A DNA stretch of 45,693 nt, taken from an uncultured Clostridia bacterium (GTDB lineage: Bacteria; Bacillota; Clostridia; Oscillospirales; Acutalibacteraceae). Under the pieces are notes generated by a model that saw only the letters and a program-made list of their open reading frames with translations, was not told the origin of the DNA and ran no database searches. Both the position numbers and the translations under genes were made by a program. Where the stretch lies: assembly GCA_944380875.1 (NCBI GenBank), contig CALWJA010000079.1, positions 1 through 45,693 on the forward strand, in the 5' to 3' direction. This document shows positions 9,228-17,739 of this stretch, one piece after another (position 1 is the stretch's first letter; every line of letters starts with the position of its first letter).

Positions 9228-10169
9228 TTAGAAGATCCTGTATCCGGCAAATTTATATGCTAATCCATAAGAAGAACCAACGAGGATCAGCGAAATTACA
9301 GATTTAAAGAGACCAATAGCGGTTGAAAGCGAGAAATTCGCCTGCACCAGACCTACACGATAAACCAGTGTATCCAAAACATCGCCGGTCTCATAAACAG
9401 CAGGGCTATACATATTATAAACCTGATCGAAATTCGCATTCATAACGCTGCCAATATTTAGAAGAGCCATCAAGAGGATAATCGGCAGCATACCGGGAAG
9501 CGTTATATGCCAAATCTGTTTGAAACGGTTGGCTCCATCTACCACAGCGGATTCATACAAACTGGGATCGATGGATGTTATAGCTGCCAGATATACGATC
9601 GTATTAAATCCAAATTCTTTCCACAGATCCGTAACGATTAATGTTCCGCGGAAATACTGGTTGCTTCCTAGGAAAAAGATTGGTTCTCCGCCCAAAGCAG
9701 TGATAAGTTTATTAATCATACCATATTCAGGAGAAAGAAGATCCATAAAAACACCTGCTAAAATAACCCAGGAAAGGAAATGCGGCAGATATACAATGGT
9801 CTGAACAGTCCTCTTGAGCTTGGAACTGCGGAGCTCATTAATCAGTATAGAGAAAATAATCGCTATAACAATACTGAGGGAAAGCTTCCAAACAGATATA
9901 ATAACCGTATTAAAAAGAGCATGGGTAAAATCGGGATTTACAAATATTTCTTTGAAATACTGCATTCCCACCCATTTCTGGTCGCCAAATAAACCTTTGG
10001 CCGGTATAAAACGATAAAATGCAATTTTTAAGCCATACAGCGGAAAATAGTTAAAGATAAACACAAAAATAATGCCCGGAAGCAGCATCAGATAAAATGG
10101 AATGCTTTCACGAAAACGTTTGCCAAGGGGCTTTTTCTGTATATTCAGGGCTTTACTGCGGCTTGCCAT
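9228..10169 (-). CDS. Carbohydrate ABC permease, LplB type
   Basis: Partner inner-membrane subunit (313 residues from the chosen start). Contains the N-terminal helix of LplB proteins (IPFYLMLLPGIIFVFIFNYFPLYGL) and the EAA loop YESAVVDGANRFKQIWHITLP. The ATG at 10169 has GGGGAGG about 9 bases upstream; a longer reading frame to 10241 would begin without a ribosome site and add residues unlike the family. It follows the binding-protein gene after about 105 bases and precedes the LplC-type permease by 14. Confidence 0.93.
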   Translation of the reverse strand: MASRSKALNIQKKPLGKRFRESIPFYLMLLPGIIFVFIFNYFPLYGLKIAFYRFIPAKGLFGDQKWVGMQYFKEIFVNPDFTHALFNTVIISVWKLSLSIVIAIIFSILINELRSSKLKRTVQTIVYLPHFLSWVILAGVFMDLLSPEYGMINKLITALGGEPIFFLGSNQYFRGTLIVTDLWKEFGFNTIVYLAAITSIDPSLYESAVVDGANRFKQIWHITLPGMLPIILLMALLNIGSVMNANFDQVYNMYSPAVYETGDVLDTLVYRVGLVQANFSLSTAIGLFKSVISLILVGSSYGLAYKFAGYRIF

Positions 10170-10275
10170 TTTCCAAATACCTCCCCTGTGTAAAATAAGT
10201 AAATTGCCGGCGGCGGAGATATGCCGCCGGCAATCTTTCAATTTATCTGGATTTTTAGAAATTCAGGTTAAAACA

Positions 10276-12093
10276 TCAGCTCAGGGAGTCAATGTATTCC
10301 TGCATTTCCTGGGTGATTGTATCGCCGCCGTTAGCCTTCCAGGTTTCTACGAAGGTATCGAACGCATCGATAGAAGATTCACCGGTAATGATCTTGGTGA
10401 TTTCCTGCAGTTCCAGAGATTCCAGAGAAGCCTGCTTATCAACCATGGTATCGGAAACAAAGGCGCCGCGGATATCCATGATGATGTTGCCTTCAGCCTG
10501 CATATCCAAACCATACATAAAGGTTTCACCGCAGGTGTTATAAACAAACTGCCAGGAAGGAGAATCAATTCCCTTTACGCCATTTGCATTTACCATGTCT
10601 TTGCCATCCTTGGCAAAAGCCTGAATATTGGTAGCGCCGCTTCTGGCCAGATAGTTCTTTTCGCACCATTCCTTGGCTTCAGCATCATCGTCTTCGATGA
10701 TCTTAAACCAGTTGGTCCAACGGTCAATGTTAGCATGGATTGTCTCAGCAGCAAACAGGTTGTTGCCCCAGGAATCCCAAAGACCATTGGTGGTATCGGT
10801 TCCGTCTGCTTCAATGCCATAATATTCTTCATAAGAGATACCCAGCTCGGGATGGCCTTCAGGACCAGCTTCCTGGTCGGGTCCCATGCCCAAGAAATGG
10901 ATATAGTTTACCATTTTGGTAACCGCTTCCGGATGCTCGTATCCGGCTTTTACAACGACAAATTTGCTGGTATTATCATAAATGATCGGAGTGGTTTCTG
11001 TGCTGCCATCCAAGGACGGAAGAGCGTATACTTTCCATTCCAGAGTGTCAGGATCTTTGCCTTCAGAATCGTAATTCTTATAAAGGGACTGGAGGCAGGT
11101 GCCCATCAGGCCGGTCCACTGAATGCCGAACATTGCGCCCAGCTGTTCCTTGGTTACCAGTTCAGCCTCTTCTTCATAGGACTTAACAATGAATTCCGGA
11201 TCGATCAGGCCGTCTTTATAATACTGAGCCAGCTTCTCCAAAGCGGGTTTCATCTCTTCCTGAACAGAACCATAATAAACGGTGCCGTCATCCTTCTGCA
11301 GCCAGGAATCCGGATAAGCGCCAAAGATGTTGCAGAAGCTGTAAGCCTCAAAGCCCAGATCCCAAAGATTCTTGGAAAGGCCAAGGCCATATTCATCCGC
11401 TTTACCGTTGCCGTTGGGATCCTGCTCCTTAAAGCCATAGATCATCTTCTCAAAGTTCTCAAGAGTGTCAGGCTCAGGCAATCCCAAATCTTTTCTCCAC
11501 TTCTCGTTTACAAACAGAGCGTGGACAGTTTCGATAGCAGGCTGCACCCAAGGCATTGCATACAGTTCGCCGTCGGAAGTAACTACATCAAACGGAGCGG
11601 AACCATTCTGCATCATAGCTTCTTTTGCCTGATCGGAAGCATAATTATTCCATGCTGCCGTCTGAGGCTCCAAAAGCCCTGCATCGATAAGCTGCTGGGT
11701 CTGAATCAAAGAGGTTGTGAAGCAATCAGGAAGCTGGCTGGGGTCTGTCATCATAATGGCAATACGCTGATCATACTGTTCCTGAGGAGCCAGGAATACA
11801 TAATCAATGGCCAAATTGTAGACTTCCTTATACTTTTTCACCCAAATGTTGTCTTTGAAGTCTGTCTCAGCTGCTGTAGCAGAAATCGCTGTAGCCGCCG
11901 TCATTTTTACTTCTTCATCATACTTGCCAAACGGATCGTAATCTTCCGAATCTCCGCCGCCGCTGGCAGTGGAGCCGGTAGCTGAAGACTCTCCGCCGCC
12001 GGAAGTAGTTTCATTGCCGCTGCAAGCGGTTACTGAAAATACCATTCCAACAGCAAGCAGCATAGCAAGAAGCCTGCTCATGGTTTTTTTCAT
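10276..12093 (-). CDS. Sugar-binding lipoprotein of the ABC importer (LplA-like)
   Basis: Extracellular solute-binding protein, 605 residues, anchored by lipid. The signal peptide runs from MKKTMSRLLAMLLAVGM to a lipobox VTAC with Cys24, followed by a Gly/Ser/Thr linker. The large size is typical of the LplA-like group, which binds oligosaccharides. The ATG at 12093 has AGGGAGGA upstream; in-frame codons back to 12201 lack a ribosome site and would disrupt the signal peptide. First gene of the operon. A long stretch (EQDPNGNGKADEYGLGL) resembles a calcium-binding loop common in these proteins. It probably gives the transport specificity and may also cooperate with the YesM-like sensor; the latter is inference. 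Confidence 0.94.
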   Translation of the reverse strand: MKKTMSRLLAMLLAVGMVFSVTACSGNETTSGGGESSATGSTASGGGDSEDYDPFGKYDEEVKMTAATAISATAAETDFKDNIWVKKYKEVYNLAIDYVFLAPQEQYDQRIAIMMTDPSQLPDCFTTSLIQTQQLIDAGLLEPQTAAWNNYASDQAKEAMMQNGSAPFDVVTSDGELYAMPWVQPAIETVHALFVNEKWRKDLGLPEPDTLENFEKMIYGFKEQDPNGNGKADEYGLGLSKNLWDLGFEAYSFCNIFGAYPDSWLQKDDGTVYYGSVQEEMKPALEKLAQYYKDGLIDPEFIVKSYEEEAELVTKEQLGAMFGIQWTGLMGTCLQSLYKNYDSEGKDPDTLEWKVYALPSLDGSTETTPIIYDNTSKFVVVKAGYEHPEAVTKMVNYIHFLGMGPDQEAGPEGHPELGISYEEYYGIEADGTDTTNGLWDSWGNNLFAAETIHANIDRWTNWFKIIEDDDAEAKEWCEKNYLARSGATNIQAFAKDGKDMVNANGVKGIDSPSWQFVYNTCGETFMYGLDMQAEGNIIMDIRGAFVSDTMVDKQASLESLELQEITKIITGESSIDAFDTFVETWKANGGDTITQEMQEYIDSLS

Positions 12094-12124
12094 GTTGGAT
12101 ATTCCTCCCTTTATGTTTTTATTG

Positions 12125-12145
12125 CAAGCGGAGTATTTCCGCTTG
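12125..12145 (-). other. Stem-loop in the binding-protein mRNA leader
   Basis: Perfect 8-bp stem CAAGCGGA / TCCGCTTG with a 5-base loop, 13 bases upstream of the AGGGAGGA ribosome site of the lipoprotein gene. It lacks a T-run, so it is not a terminator. It may stabilise the 5' end of the coding mRNA or influence initiation. Confidence 0.5.
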
Positions 12146-12322
12146 TTAACGTATGAAAATATGAAGCCAACATGGCGTCGATGCTTTCCAACACAAGGCA
12201 CTACAGCCCAGGTGAAAATAACATTTTTTGCCGGAATCCTGGTTCATCTGGAGTCTGGACGTTTCGTTCTCAACCGGATTATTTGGAAAATATGGGGTTC
12301 CCTTTTTAACCACACGATATTT

Positions 12323-12440
12323 TACACTTTTTCGTATAAGAGAAATTAGTATATTGTTTTATAAAAACGTCTCATTTCCTATGGGGAATGGGACGTTTTT
12401 TGCATATATACATGCTAAAGTTGCAAATCGAAAAAGTGTA
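12323..12440. repeat. 118-bp inverted-repeat element, MITE-like or structured leader
   Basis: The ends are perfect 12-bp inverted repeats, TACACTTTTTCG at 12323-12334 and CGAAAAAGTGTA at 12429-12440. Read as a transposon remnant, each end is a TA dinucleotide followed by a 10-bp terminal repeat, as expected for a small IS630/Tc1-type MITE. Read as minus-strand RNA, the arms would form a 12-bp closing helix around a small hairpin (GCATG/TATGC) and the long hairpin at 12363-12401, giving a three-way junction inside the operon leader. Sequence alone does not choose between these. Confidence 0.5.
12363..12401 (+). terminator. Terminator-like hairpin inside the inverted-repeat element
   Basis: As plus-strand RNA, 12363-12379 pairs with 12384-12400 over 17 bp including two G:U pairs, with a TATG loop and a run of six T (12396-12401). 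As minus-strand RNA the two G:U pairs become A/C mismatches, but a 9-bp outer stem plus TTTTTAT tail remains. No plus-strand gene precedes it. It could end an unannotated plus-strand transcript, act as an attenuator in the sugar-operon leader, or be the core of a mobile-element hairpin. Confidence 0.5.
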
Positions 12441-12567
12441 CTTTTCCATTCAGGAACACCTTATCTCCTCAATACAGCAAAGGCACATCCAGAAAATAAT
12501 TACTTGTATAGGCATTTCGCCATTATACAATTTACCTAAAAACTTGCCGGTCGTTTTTGACATATTT

Positions 12568-12596
12568 ATTCTATCATTAACAAGGCGGCTCTTCAA
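12568..12596 (-). promoter_or_regulatory. Sigma-A type promoter for the sugar operon
   Basis: On the minus strand, TTGAAG (12596-12591) and TAGAAT (12573-12568) are 17 bases apart, matching four and five of six consensus positions. It is the best match I found in the upstream region. The suboptimal -35 would fit an activator-dependent promoter. Confidence 0.55.
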
Positions 12597-12604
12597 TAAC
12601 ACTT

Positions 12605-12633
12605 TTTTGTCATTTTTATACTATTTTGTCATT
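12605..12633 (-). promoter_or_regulatory. Direct repeat upstream of the -35, candidate AraC-type regulator site
   Basis: Two identical 10-mers, AATGACAAAA on the minus strand at 12633-12624 and 12614-12605, repeat with a 19-bp period. The nearer copy ends 8 bases before the -35 hexamer. AraC-family activators typically bind direct repeats about two helical turns apart beside the -35. The assignment to the YesN-like regulator of this locus is inference. Confidence 0.45.
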
Positions 12634-12883
12634 GTGGCTAAATTATGACCATGAATATAACCATTAAAGGTAAAATAAGAATGATATTTTTAGAAAAAAA
12701 GGCAATAAACTCTTTCCAATCGATCAAAATTCCAACATTACACCGTATTTTCATTAACAAATAGGTCATAAAAAGTCAAATTTATTATTCTATTATTAAA
12801 ATTACATGCTTTCGTATTCCCTTTTCCTCATATCTGCAATTTTACGGGCGCCATTAATTGTTCATAATTATTCCGTCAAAATC

Positions 12884-12922
12884 ACTAAAACAAAAGGCGG
12901 CTGAGAAACACCTCAGCCGCCT
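12884..12922 (-). terminator. Terminator after the M18 aminopeptidase gene
   Basis: Perfect 11-bp stem AGGCGGCTGAG / CTCAGCCGCCT (12895-12905 with 12912-12922), six-base loop, followed on the minus strand by TTTTGTTTT. Confidence 0.9.
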
Positions 12923-12941
12923 GGACATTTTTCAATATTGA

Positions 12942-14357
12942 TTAATCTTTATCACAGAAAAAAGCCTTGAAACCACGGAATGTCATATATACATCCAGCT
13001 TGGAAACAATTTCAAAGGGAGAATGCATAGACAACACCGGAACGCCCACATCGACTACATCTACATTCAGATTTGCGATGCAGAGGGCTACGGTACCGCC
13101 TCCGCCGATATCCACCTTGCCCAATTCGCCCGTCTGCCAGAGAACGTCATTTTTCTCAAAGAGAGCACGAACCTCCGCCATAAATTCTGCCGTAGCTTCG
13201 CTGGTTCCGCTTTTTCCTCTGGAACCTGTATACTTCATAATCCCCACACCGCCATTGATATAGCAGGAATTGGCTGCTTCATATACAGAGGAATACGTGG
13301 GATCAAAAGCTGCGCTCACATCCGCAGACAAGCACTTAGAGCGGCTGAGCACATGACGGGGCTCCAGATTTTCCGCCTGGGCAAGATCCGCAATAAAATA
13401 TCGCATAAATTCAGAGTTTAACCCTGTATTTCCATCGCTGCCCACTTCTTCCCTGTCTGCCAGGACAACTATAGAAGTGTTTTCCGGTTTTTCTGTTTTC
13501 AATAATGCTGTCAAAGCCGTATATGCACAAACGCGGTCATCATGGCCATACGCACCCACCATGCTTCCGTCAAATCCTATGTCGGTTGCCTTAAACGCCG
13601 GGACAAATTCAATATCGGCCGATACAAAATCCTCTTCGGTAATGCCGTAACGGTCATGCAGAATTTTCATCACATGAAGCTTCACAGCATCCGTTGTGTC
13701 TTCATCGCCCAGAGGAACACTGCCTACAAGGATATTGAGATTTTCTCCTTCGATAGCTTTTGAAAGGGTTTTGGACATTTGTTCCGCGCCCAGATGAGGC
13801 AGAAGATCGGTCACGCAGAACTGGGGATCACCGGCTTTTTCTCCCAGGCGCACATCCACTTTCGTCCCGTCTTTCCGGATCACTACGCCGTGCATGCTGA
13901 GAGGGATGGCAGTCCACTGATATTTTTTGATTCCGCCGTAATAATGGGTCTTCAAAAGGGCCAGGTCATCTTTTTCATACAAAGGATGGGGCTTGAGATC
14001 CAGCCGCGGGGAATCAATATGAGCGGCGGCAATCTTCACGCCTTCTTTGCAGCCCTTTTCCCCTATAACAGCCAAAATAAGGGATTTGCCCCTGTTATTT
14101 ACATATACTTTATCCCCTGCGGCATACTCCTTTTCAGGATCAAAGGGAACAAACCCTTTCTTTTCCGCCATAGCTACCGCTGTTTCTACGGATTCCCGTT
14201 CTGTTTTGGAAGCGTCCATAAAAGCCTTATATTCTTCGCAATAGTCATTTGCTTTTTTCATTGTTTTTTCGTCTGTCTGATAACAGCCGCTGGTTCTGGG
14301 GATCAGCAGCTCCTTCGCCAATTTTTTCATTTCTTCTTTCTGCACTTTCTTCGACAT
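12942..14357 (-). CDS. M18 family aminopeptidase
   Basis: Cytosolic zinc aminopeptidase of 471 residues that removes N-terminal residues from peptides. Family motifs include the metal-ligand region AAHIDSPRLDLKPHPLYE near residue 80, FNGSMVGAYGHDDRVCAYTAL-like text (FDGSMVGAYGHDDRV), the DREEVGSDGNTG stretch with its catalytic and ligand Glu, and the C-terminal VPVLSMHSPFE with the last His ligand. The ATG at 14357 has GGAGG 9 bases upstream; eight residues earlier in the same frame lack one. It is last in the run DUF951-prfA-ywlC-coaE-transglycosylase and is followed by a strong terminator. Confidence 0.93.
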   Translation of the reverse strand: MSKKVQKEEMKKLAKELLIPRTSGCYQTDEKTMKKANDYCEEYKAFMDASKTERESVETAVAMAEKKGFVPFDPEKEYAAGDKVYVNNRGKSLILAVIGEKGCKEGVKIAAAHIDSPRLDLKPHPLYEKDDLALLKTHYYGGIKKYQWTAIPLSMHGVVIRKDGTKVDVRLGEKAGDPQFCVTDLLPHLGAEQMSKTLSKAIEGENLNILVGSVPLGDEDTTDAVKLHVMKILHDRYGITEEDFVSADIEFVPAFKATDIGFDGSMVGAYGHDDRVCAYTALTALLKTEKPENTSIVVLADREEVGSDGNTGLNSEFMRYFIADLAQAENLEPRHVLSRSKCLSADVSAAFDPTYSSVYEAANSCYINGGVGIMKYTGSRGKSGTSEATAEFMAEVRALFEKNDVLWQTGELGKVDIGGGGTVALCIANLNVDVVDVGVPVLSMHSPFEIVSKLDVYMTFRGFKAFFCDKD

Positions 14358-14404
14358 ACTATAATCCTCCATTTCATACATTCCTGTTTTTGTTTTGGGA
14401 ACAG

Positions 14405-14977
14405 TTATAACCCATATAAATCCTGGTATATAGTTTCGCTTCGAAGCACAGCTTCCACATACTTTTCCGTCTCTTCATAGGGAATTACCTGCAGTGTCTT
14501 GCCGTCCTTTGAATACTCGGGAGTTTCCAGCCAACCGTCTACACGGGCAGGTCCCGCGTTATAGGCGCAAAGAGCCGTTTCTTTTTCTCCTTCATAGCGA
14601 TTGAGAAGATACCGCAGATATCCTGCGCCAAAGTGGATATTCACCTTCGGATCATAAATATCTTCCTGGGAATACAGATCCCCATCCTGCAGTTTGGTTT
14701 TCAGCCAATCAAAAGTGGCTGGGGTAATCTGCATAAGGCCGTGAGCGTCGGCATGAGAAACAGCTTCCGGGTCAAACCTGCTCTCTGTCCGTATAACAGC
14801 GCAGAGAAAAGCCGGATCTAAATCGTTTTTTGCCGCCTCTTCTTCAATATACTCCGTATACAGCAGAGGATACATATTTTCCATCAAAAGCCTGTATCCC
14901 TTTCCAACGGCAAACACTGCCCCAAAAAGGATGACTAAAACACATAACCAAAAACGGAATCGTTTCTTTTTCTTCAT
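14405..14977 (-). CDS. Lytic transglycosylase, SLT domain
   Basis: Membrane-anchored murein lyase of 190 residues. One N-terminal transmembrane segment (about residues 9-28) is followed by an SLT/goose-lysozyme-like domain. The catalytic Glu is in CAVIRTESRFDPEAVS; other family motifs are AHGLMQITPATFDWL, INIHFGAGYLRYLL (here VNIHFGAGYLRYLL) and ALCAYNAGPARV. Its ATG immediately follows the coaE stop codon, so translation is coupled. Such small YjbJ/Slt-like proteins cut glycan strands during wall remodelling. The length is normal for the short clostridial form. Confidence 0.93.
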   Translation of the reverse strand: MKKKKRFRFWLCVLVILFGAVFAVGKGYRLLMENMYPLLYTEYIEEEAAKNDLDPAFLCAVIRTESRFDPEAVSHADAHGLMQITPATFDWLKTKLQDGDLYSQEDIYDPKVNIHFGAGYLRYLLNRYEGEKETALCAYNAGPARVDGWLETPEYSKDGKTLQVIPYEETEKYVEAVLRSETIYQDLYGL

Positions 14978-15571
14978 CTATTCCTCCAGAATTCTGCCGA
15001 ATACATCTTTCACCTGGTTTTTCAGAAAATCGGGACCTTTACCACCGTCCAAAACGTATCCTGCCCGGGAGAGGTAATATTGATCATCCTTTTGAGCAGA
15101 AGCACGTTCTTCCGCCTGCCGGCGGCTGATGCCGTCCCGCTTCATAATGCGCTCCAGTCGAAGCTCCCGGTCTGCGAGGACAACCACCGTGGTATCGAAA
15201 AGCCGGTACACCCCGCTTTCAAACAACAATGCCCCGTCTATAAGAACAGCGGAAGCCCCTTCTTTCTTATATTCATCCATACGCCGTCTCATTTCCTCAA
15301 TGATAGCCGGATGGGTTATAGCGTTAAGCTTTTTCGTCTCTTCCGGCCCAGAGAAAGCTTTTTGAGCCAACAGAGCACGGTTCACGCAGCCGCCAGAAAC
15401 AATATCTTCCCCGAAAGCCTGCTGAAGTTGTCGAATACATGCGGGAAATGTTAGCACGTCCCCCGCAAGCCGGTCACAGTCGATTACTTCGGCACCCAAA
15501 GAACGAAATGCTTCCGCAGCCGTAGATTTTCCGGCTCCAGTAGGGCCCGTAAGGCCTATCATTTTAGTCAA
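14978..15571 (-). CDS. coaE: Dephospho-CoA kinase
   Basis: Phosphorylates dephospho-CoA at the ribose 3'-hydroxyl, the last step of coenzyme A synthesis. The P-loop is GPTGAGKST at residues 9-17, followed by the substrate-binding DCDRLAG and the lid region RIMKRDGISRRQAEERASAQ. The 197 residues are the normal length. The start overlaps the end of ywlC by 8 bases and its stop abuts the transglycosylase start, indicating one transcript. Confidence 0.96.
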   Translation of the reverse strand: MTKMIGLTGPTGAGKSTAAEAFRSLGAEVIDCDRLAGDVLTFPACIRQLQQAFGEDIVSGGCVNRALLAQKAFSGPEETKKLNAITHPAIIEEMRRRMDEYKKEGASAVLIDGALLFESGVYRLFDTTVVVLADRELRLERIMKRDGISRRQAEERASAQKDDQYYLSRAGYVLDGGKGPDFLKNQVKDVFGRILEE

Positions 15572-16586
15572 TATGGATCACCTCAAATCCTGCTGCCCGA
15601 ATCAGCCGGTTGTAAACAGCCAAGCCAACCCCCTCAGGCGGAGGGCACCGGGCAAATACGACCTCAGCATCCAGCTCATCCAAATGACGGAGGGCATCAA
15701 AAAGCTCCCTCGCCTGGCAATCGGGGTCATTTTCTCCGCCGTAGCAAATATATGGGACTTCCAGCGCAGCAGCATCCCCATCGTAACATAACGCGGCTGC
15801 TTTATCCTTTTTATGGCTGTTTACAAAATCAATATATGCCTCTCTGCTTCCCTCTACGATTTTTACAGGCACTTTTGGAGCATAATGCTTATATTTCATA
15901 CCGGGAGAAGCAGCCTTTACCCCTTCAGCCAGCGGATGGGTTACGGCCGGATCCACCTCAACATGGCCGAGAACCGCCTCCAGCTGCTCCAGAGTAATAC
16001 CGCCCGGCCGCAGCAGCCTGGGTGGATCGCAGGCCAGGGAAACCACGGTGGATTCCACGCCTACCCCACATTCACCTCCATCCAAAACAGCCTCAATTCT
16101 GCCCTTCAAGTCATGCCACACATGCTCTGCGGTAGTAGGGCTGGGGCGTCCGGAAAGATTCGCAGAGGGCGCAGCCAAAGGGATGCCCGCGGCGGAAATC
16201 ACCGCTCTGGCAACCGGATGGGAAGGAAACCGCACGGAAACCGTCTCCAATCCCGGGCTTACCTCCTGGGGAATGCAGTCCGCCTTGGGAAGAATAATGG
16301 TAAGAGGGCCGGGCCAATAAGCTTCAGCCAATTTTCGCGCTCTCTCCGGTATTTCTTTTACCAGTGCATCCCACTGGGAAATATCCGATATATGCACAAT
16401 CAGGGGATTATCCACAGGCCTCCCTTTTGCTTCAAAGATCCGGGCACAGGCTTTGCCATCCAAGGCATTGGCTGCAAGCCCATAGACCGTTTCTGTTGGA
16501 ATGCCCACCAATCCCCCTTCCCGGAGGATTTGAGCCGCTCTTTCTATATGGCCGGGAGTGCCGGCGTTTAGAAATTCAGTCTTCAT
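15564..16586 (-). CDS. ywlC: Threonylcarbamoyl-AMP synthase, Sua5 type
   Basis: Makes threonylcarbamoyl-AMP from threonine, bicarbonate and ATP for the t6A37 modification of ANN-decoding tRNAs. The YrdC domain (about residues 10-200) has GGLVGIPTETVYGLAANA, KGRPVDNPLIVH and PSANLSGRPSPT motifs; a C-terminal Sua5 domain (about 215-340) follows. An ATG at 16592 also exists, but GGAG is only one base from it and is 7 bases from the ATG at 16586. The gene starts 14 bases after prfA and overlaps coaE, a neighbourhood (prfA-ywlC) common in Firmicutes. Confidence 0.95.
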   Translation of the reverse strand: MKTEFLNAGTPGHIERAAQILREGGLVGIPTETVYGLAANALDGKACARIFEAKGRPVDNPLIVHISDISQWDALVKEIPERARKLAEAYWPGPLTIILPKADCIPQEVSPGLETVSVRFPSHPVARAVISAAGIPLAAPSANLSGRPSPTTAEHVWHDLKGRIEAVLDGGECGVGVESTVVSLACDPPRLLRPGGITLEQLEAVLGHVEVDPAVTHPLAEGVKAASPGMKYKHYAPKVPVKIVEGSREAYIDFVNSHKKDKAAALCYDGDAAALEVPYICYGGENDPDCQARELFDALRHLDELDAEVVFARCPPPEGVGLAVYNRLIRAAGFEVIHID

Positions 16587-16600
16587 TTTCATTCTCCATT

Positions 16601-17680
16601 TCAGGCGTTTTCCGCCGCTTGCTGCAGCTGTTCCGCCCGGCTTTTGGCAATCAGGGCATCGATCACCTCATCCAGATTTCCGTTGAGAAAATCTTCCAGC
16701 CGATACAGGGTCAAGCCGATCCGATGATCTGTTATGCGCCCCTGAGGATAGTTATATGTGCGGATTCTCTCGGAACGGTCTCCCGTTCCTACCTGGGAAC
16801 GCCGCTCTTCCGCTACCGCTGAATCCTGCGCTCTCTGTTCTATTTCATACAGACGGGAACGCAGAACCTTCATCGCCTTATCCTTATTCTTATACTGGCT
16901 CCGTTCATCCTGGCATTCTACCACCATACCGGTGGGCAGATGGGTAATGCGGATAGCAGAGGAGGTCTTATTAATATGCTGGCCTCCGGCACCGCTGGAA
17001 CGGAATGTGTCGATCTGCAGATCTTTGGGATTGATTTCGATCTCCACGTCATCCACCTCCGGCAGAACGGCAACGGTTGCCGTAGAGGTATGAATTCTCC
17101 CCTGGGCTTCCGTCTCGGGAACCCGCTGAACCCTGTGAACACCGCTTTCAAATTTCAGCCGGGAATACGCTCCCGAGCCTGTAATCATAAAGCTTATTTC
17201 CTTATATCCTCCCAGCTCTGTCTCGTTCACATTCAGGATCTCTACACTCCAGCCCATCCGCTCCGCATACATCGTATACATGCGAAACAAAACGGAGGAA
17301 AACAAAGCCGCTTCTTCGCCCCCGGCACCTCCCCGTATTTCTACAATTACGTTCTTTTCATCGTTGGGATCTTTGGGAAGCAAAAGAATTTTTATTTCTT
17401 CCGTAAGCCGGTCGCACTCTTCTTTTGCCGTATCCAGTTCTTCTTCCGCCATCTGATGCAATTCCCGATCCAAACCACCTTCATAGAGGAGCTCTCTGGC
17501 TTCCTGCGCAGCAGCGTGCGCTTTCCTGAGCTTTTCATAAGCCTCCACCAATGGGGTCAGGGAGCTGTGTTCTTTCATCAGGGAAGCATACTGAGCCGGA
17601 TCCGAAAGCACAGACGGATCGGAAAGCTTTCTGTTCAGCTCTTCATATCGGTTCTGAAATACATCCAATTTATCAAACAT
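16601..17680 (-). CDS. prfA: Peptide chain release factor 1
   Basis: Recognises UAA and UAG in the ribosomal A site and triggers peptide release. It has the GGQ catalytic motif in [18 protein letters not shown] and a full N-terminal domain (359 residues). The codon-recognition region lies between; RF1 rather than RF2 is supported by length and by no in-frame UGA frameshift signal. Ribosome site weak (AGGAT, 11 bases). Start of the translational/CoA run after DUF951. Confidence 0.96.
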   Translation of the reverse strand: MFDKLDVFQNRYEELNRKLSDPSVLSDPAQYASLMKEHSSLTPLVEAYEKLRKAHAAAQEARELLYEGGLDRELHQMAEEELDTAKEECDRLTEEIKILLLPKDPNDEKNVIVEIRGGAGGEEAALFSSVLFRMYTMYAERMGWSVEILNVNETELGGYKEISFMITGSGAYSRLKFESGVHRVQRVPETEAQGRIHTSTATVAVLPEVDDVEIEINPKDLQIDTFRSSGAGGQHINKTSSAIRITHLPTGMVVECQDERSQYKNKDKAMKVLRSRLYEIEQRAQDSAVAEERRSQVGTGDRSERIRTYNYPQGRITDHRIGLTLYRLEDFLNGNLDEVIDALIAKSRAEQLQQAAENA

Positions 17681-17739
17681 TCTTCTTATATCCTGCCTTT
17701 CTCTGTAACACTATCTACTTTTAATCGTGTACAGAGACG

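Larger units (their letters stand above)
12094..12883. other. 790-base gene-free upstream region of the sugar operon
   Basis: No convincing coding sequence. The region is AT-rich to the right of about 12300. It holds, read toward the operon, a direct repeat (12633-12605), a sigma-A type promoter (12596-12568), an inverted-repeat element (12440-12323) enclosing a long hairpin, and a short stem-loop near the ribosome site (12145-12125). If the promoter is right, the binding-protein mRNA has a leader of roughly 470 bases. Confidence 0.6.

Noticed and set aside
10102-11985. A 627-codon open frame on the plus strand
   Set aside because: It is antisense to the clearly lipoprotein-coding binding-protein gene, has no ribosome site and no family features; codon bias of the real gene explains it.
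12228-12539. A 103-codon plus-strand frame in the gene-free region
   Set aside because: It crosses the inverted-repeat element and hairpin, has no ribosome site and a composition unlike protein.
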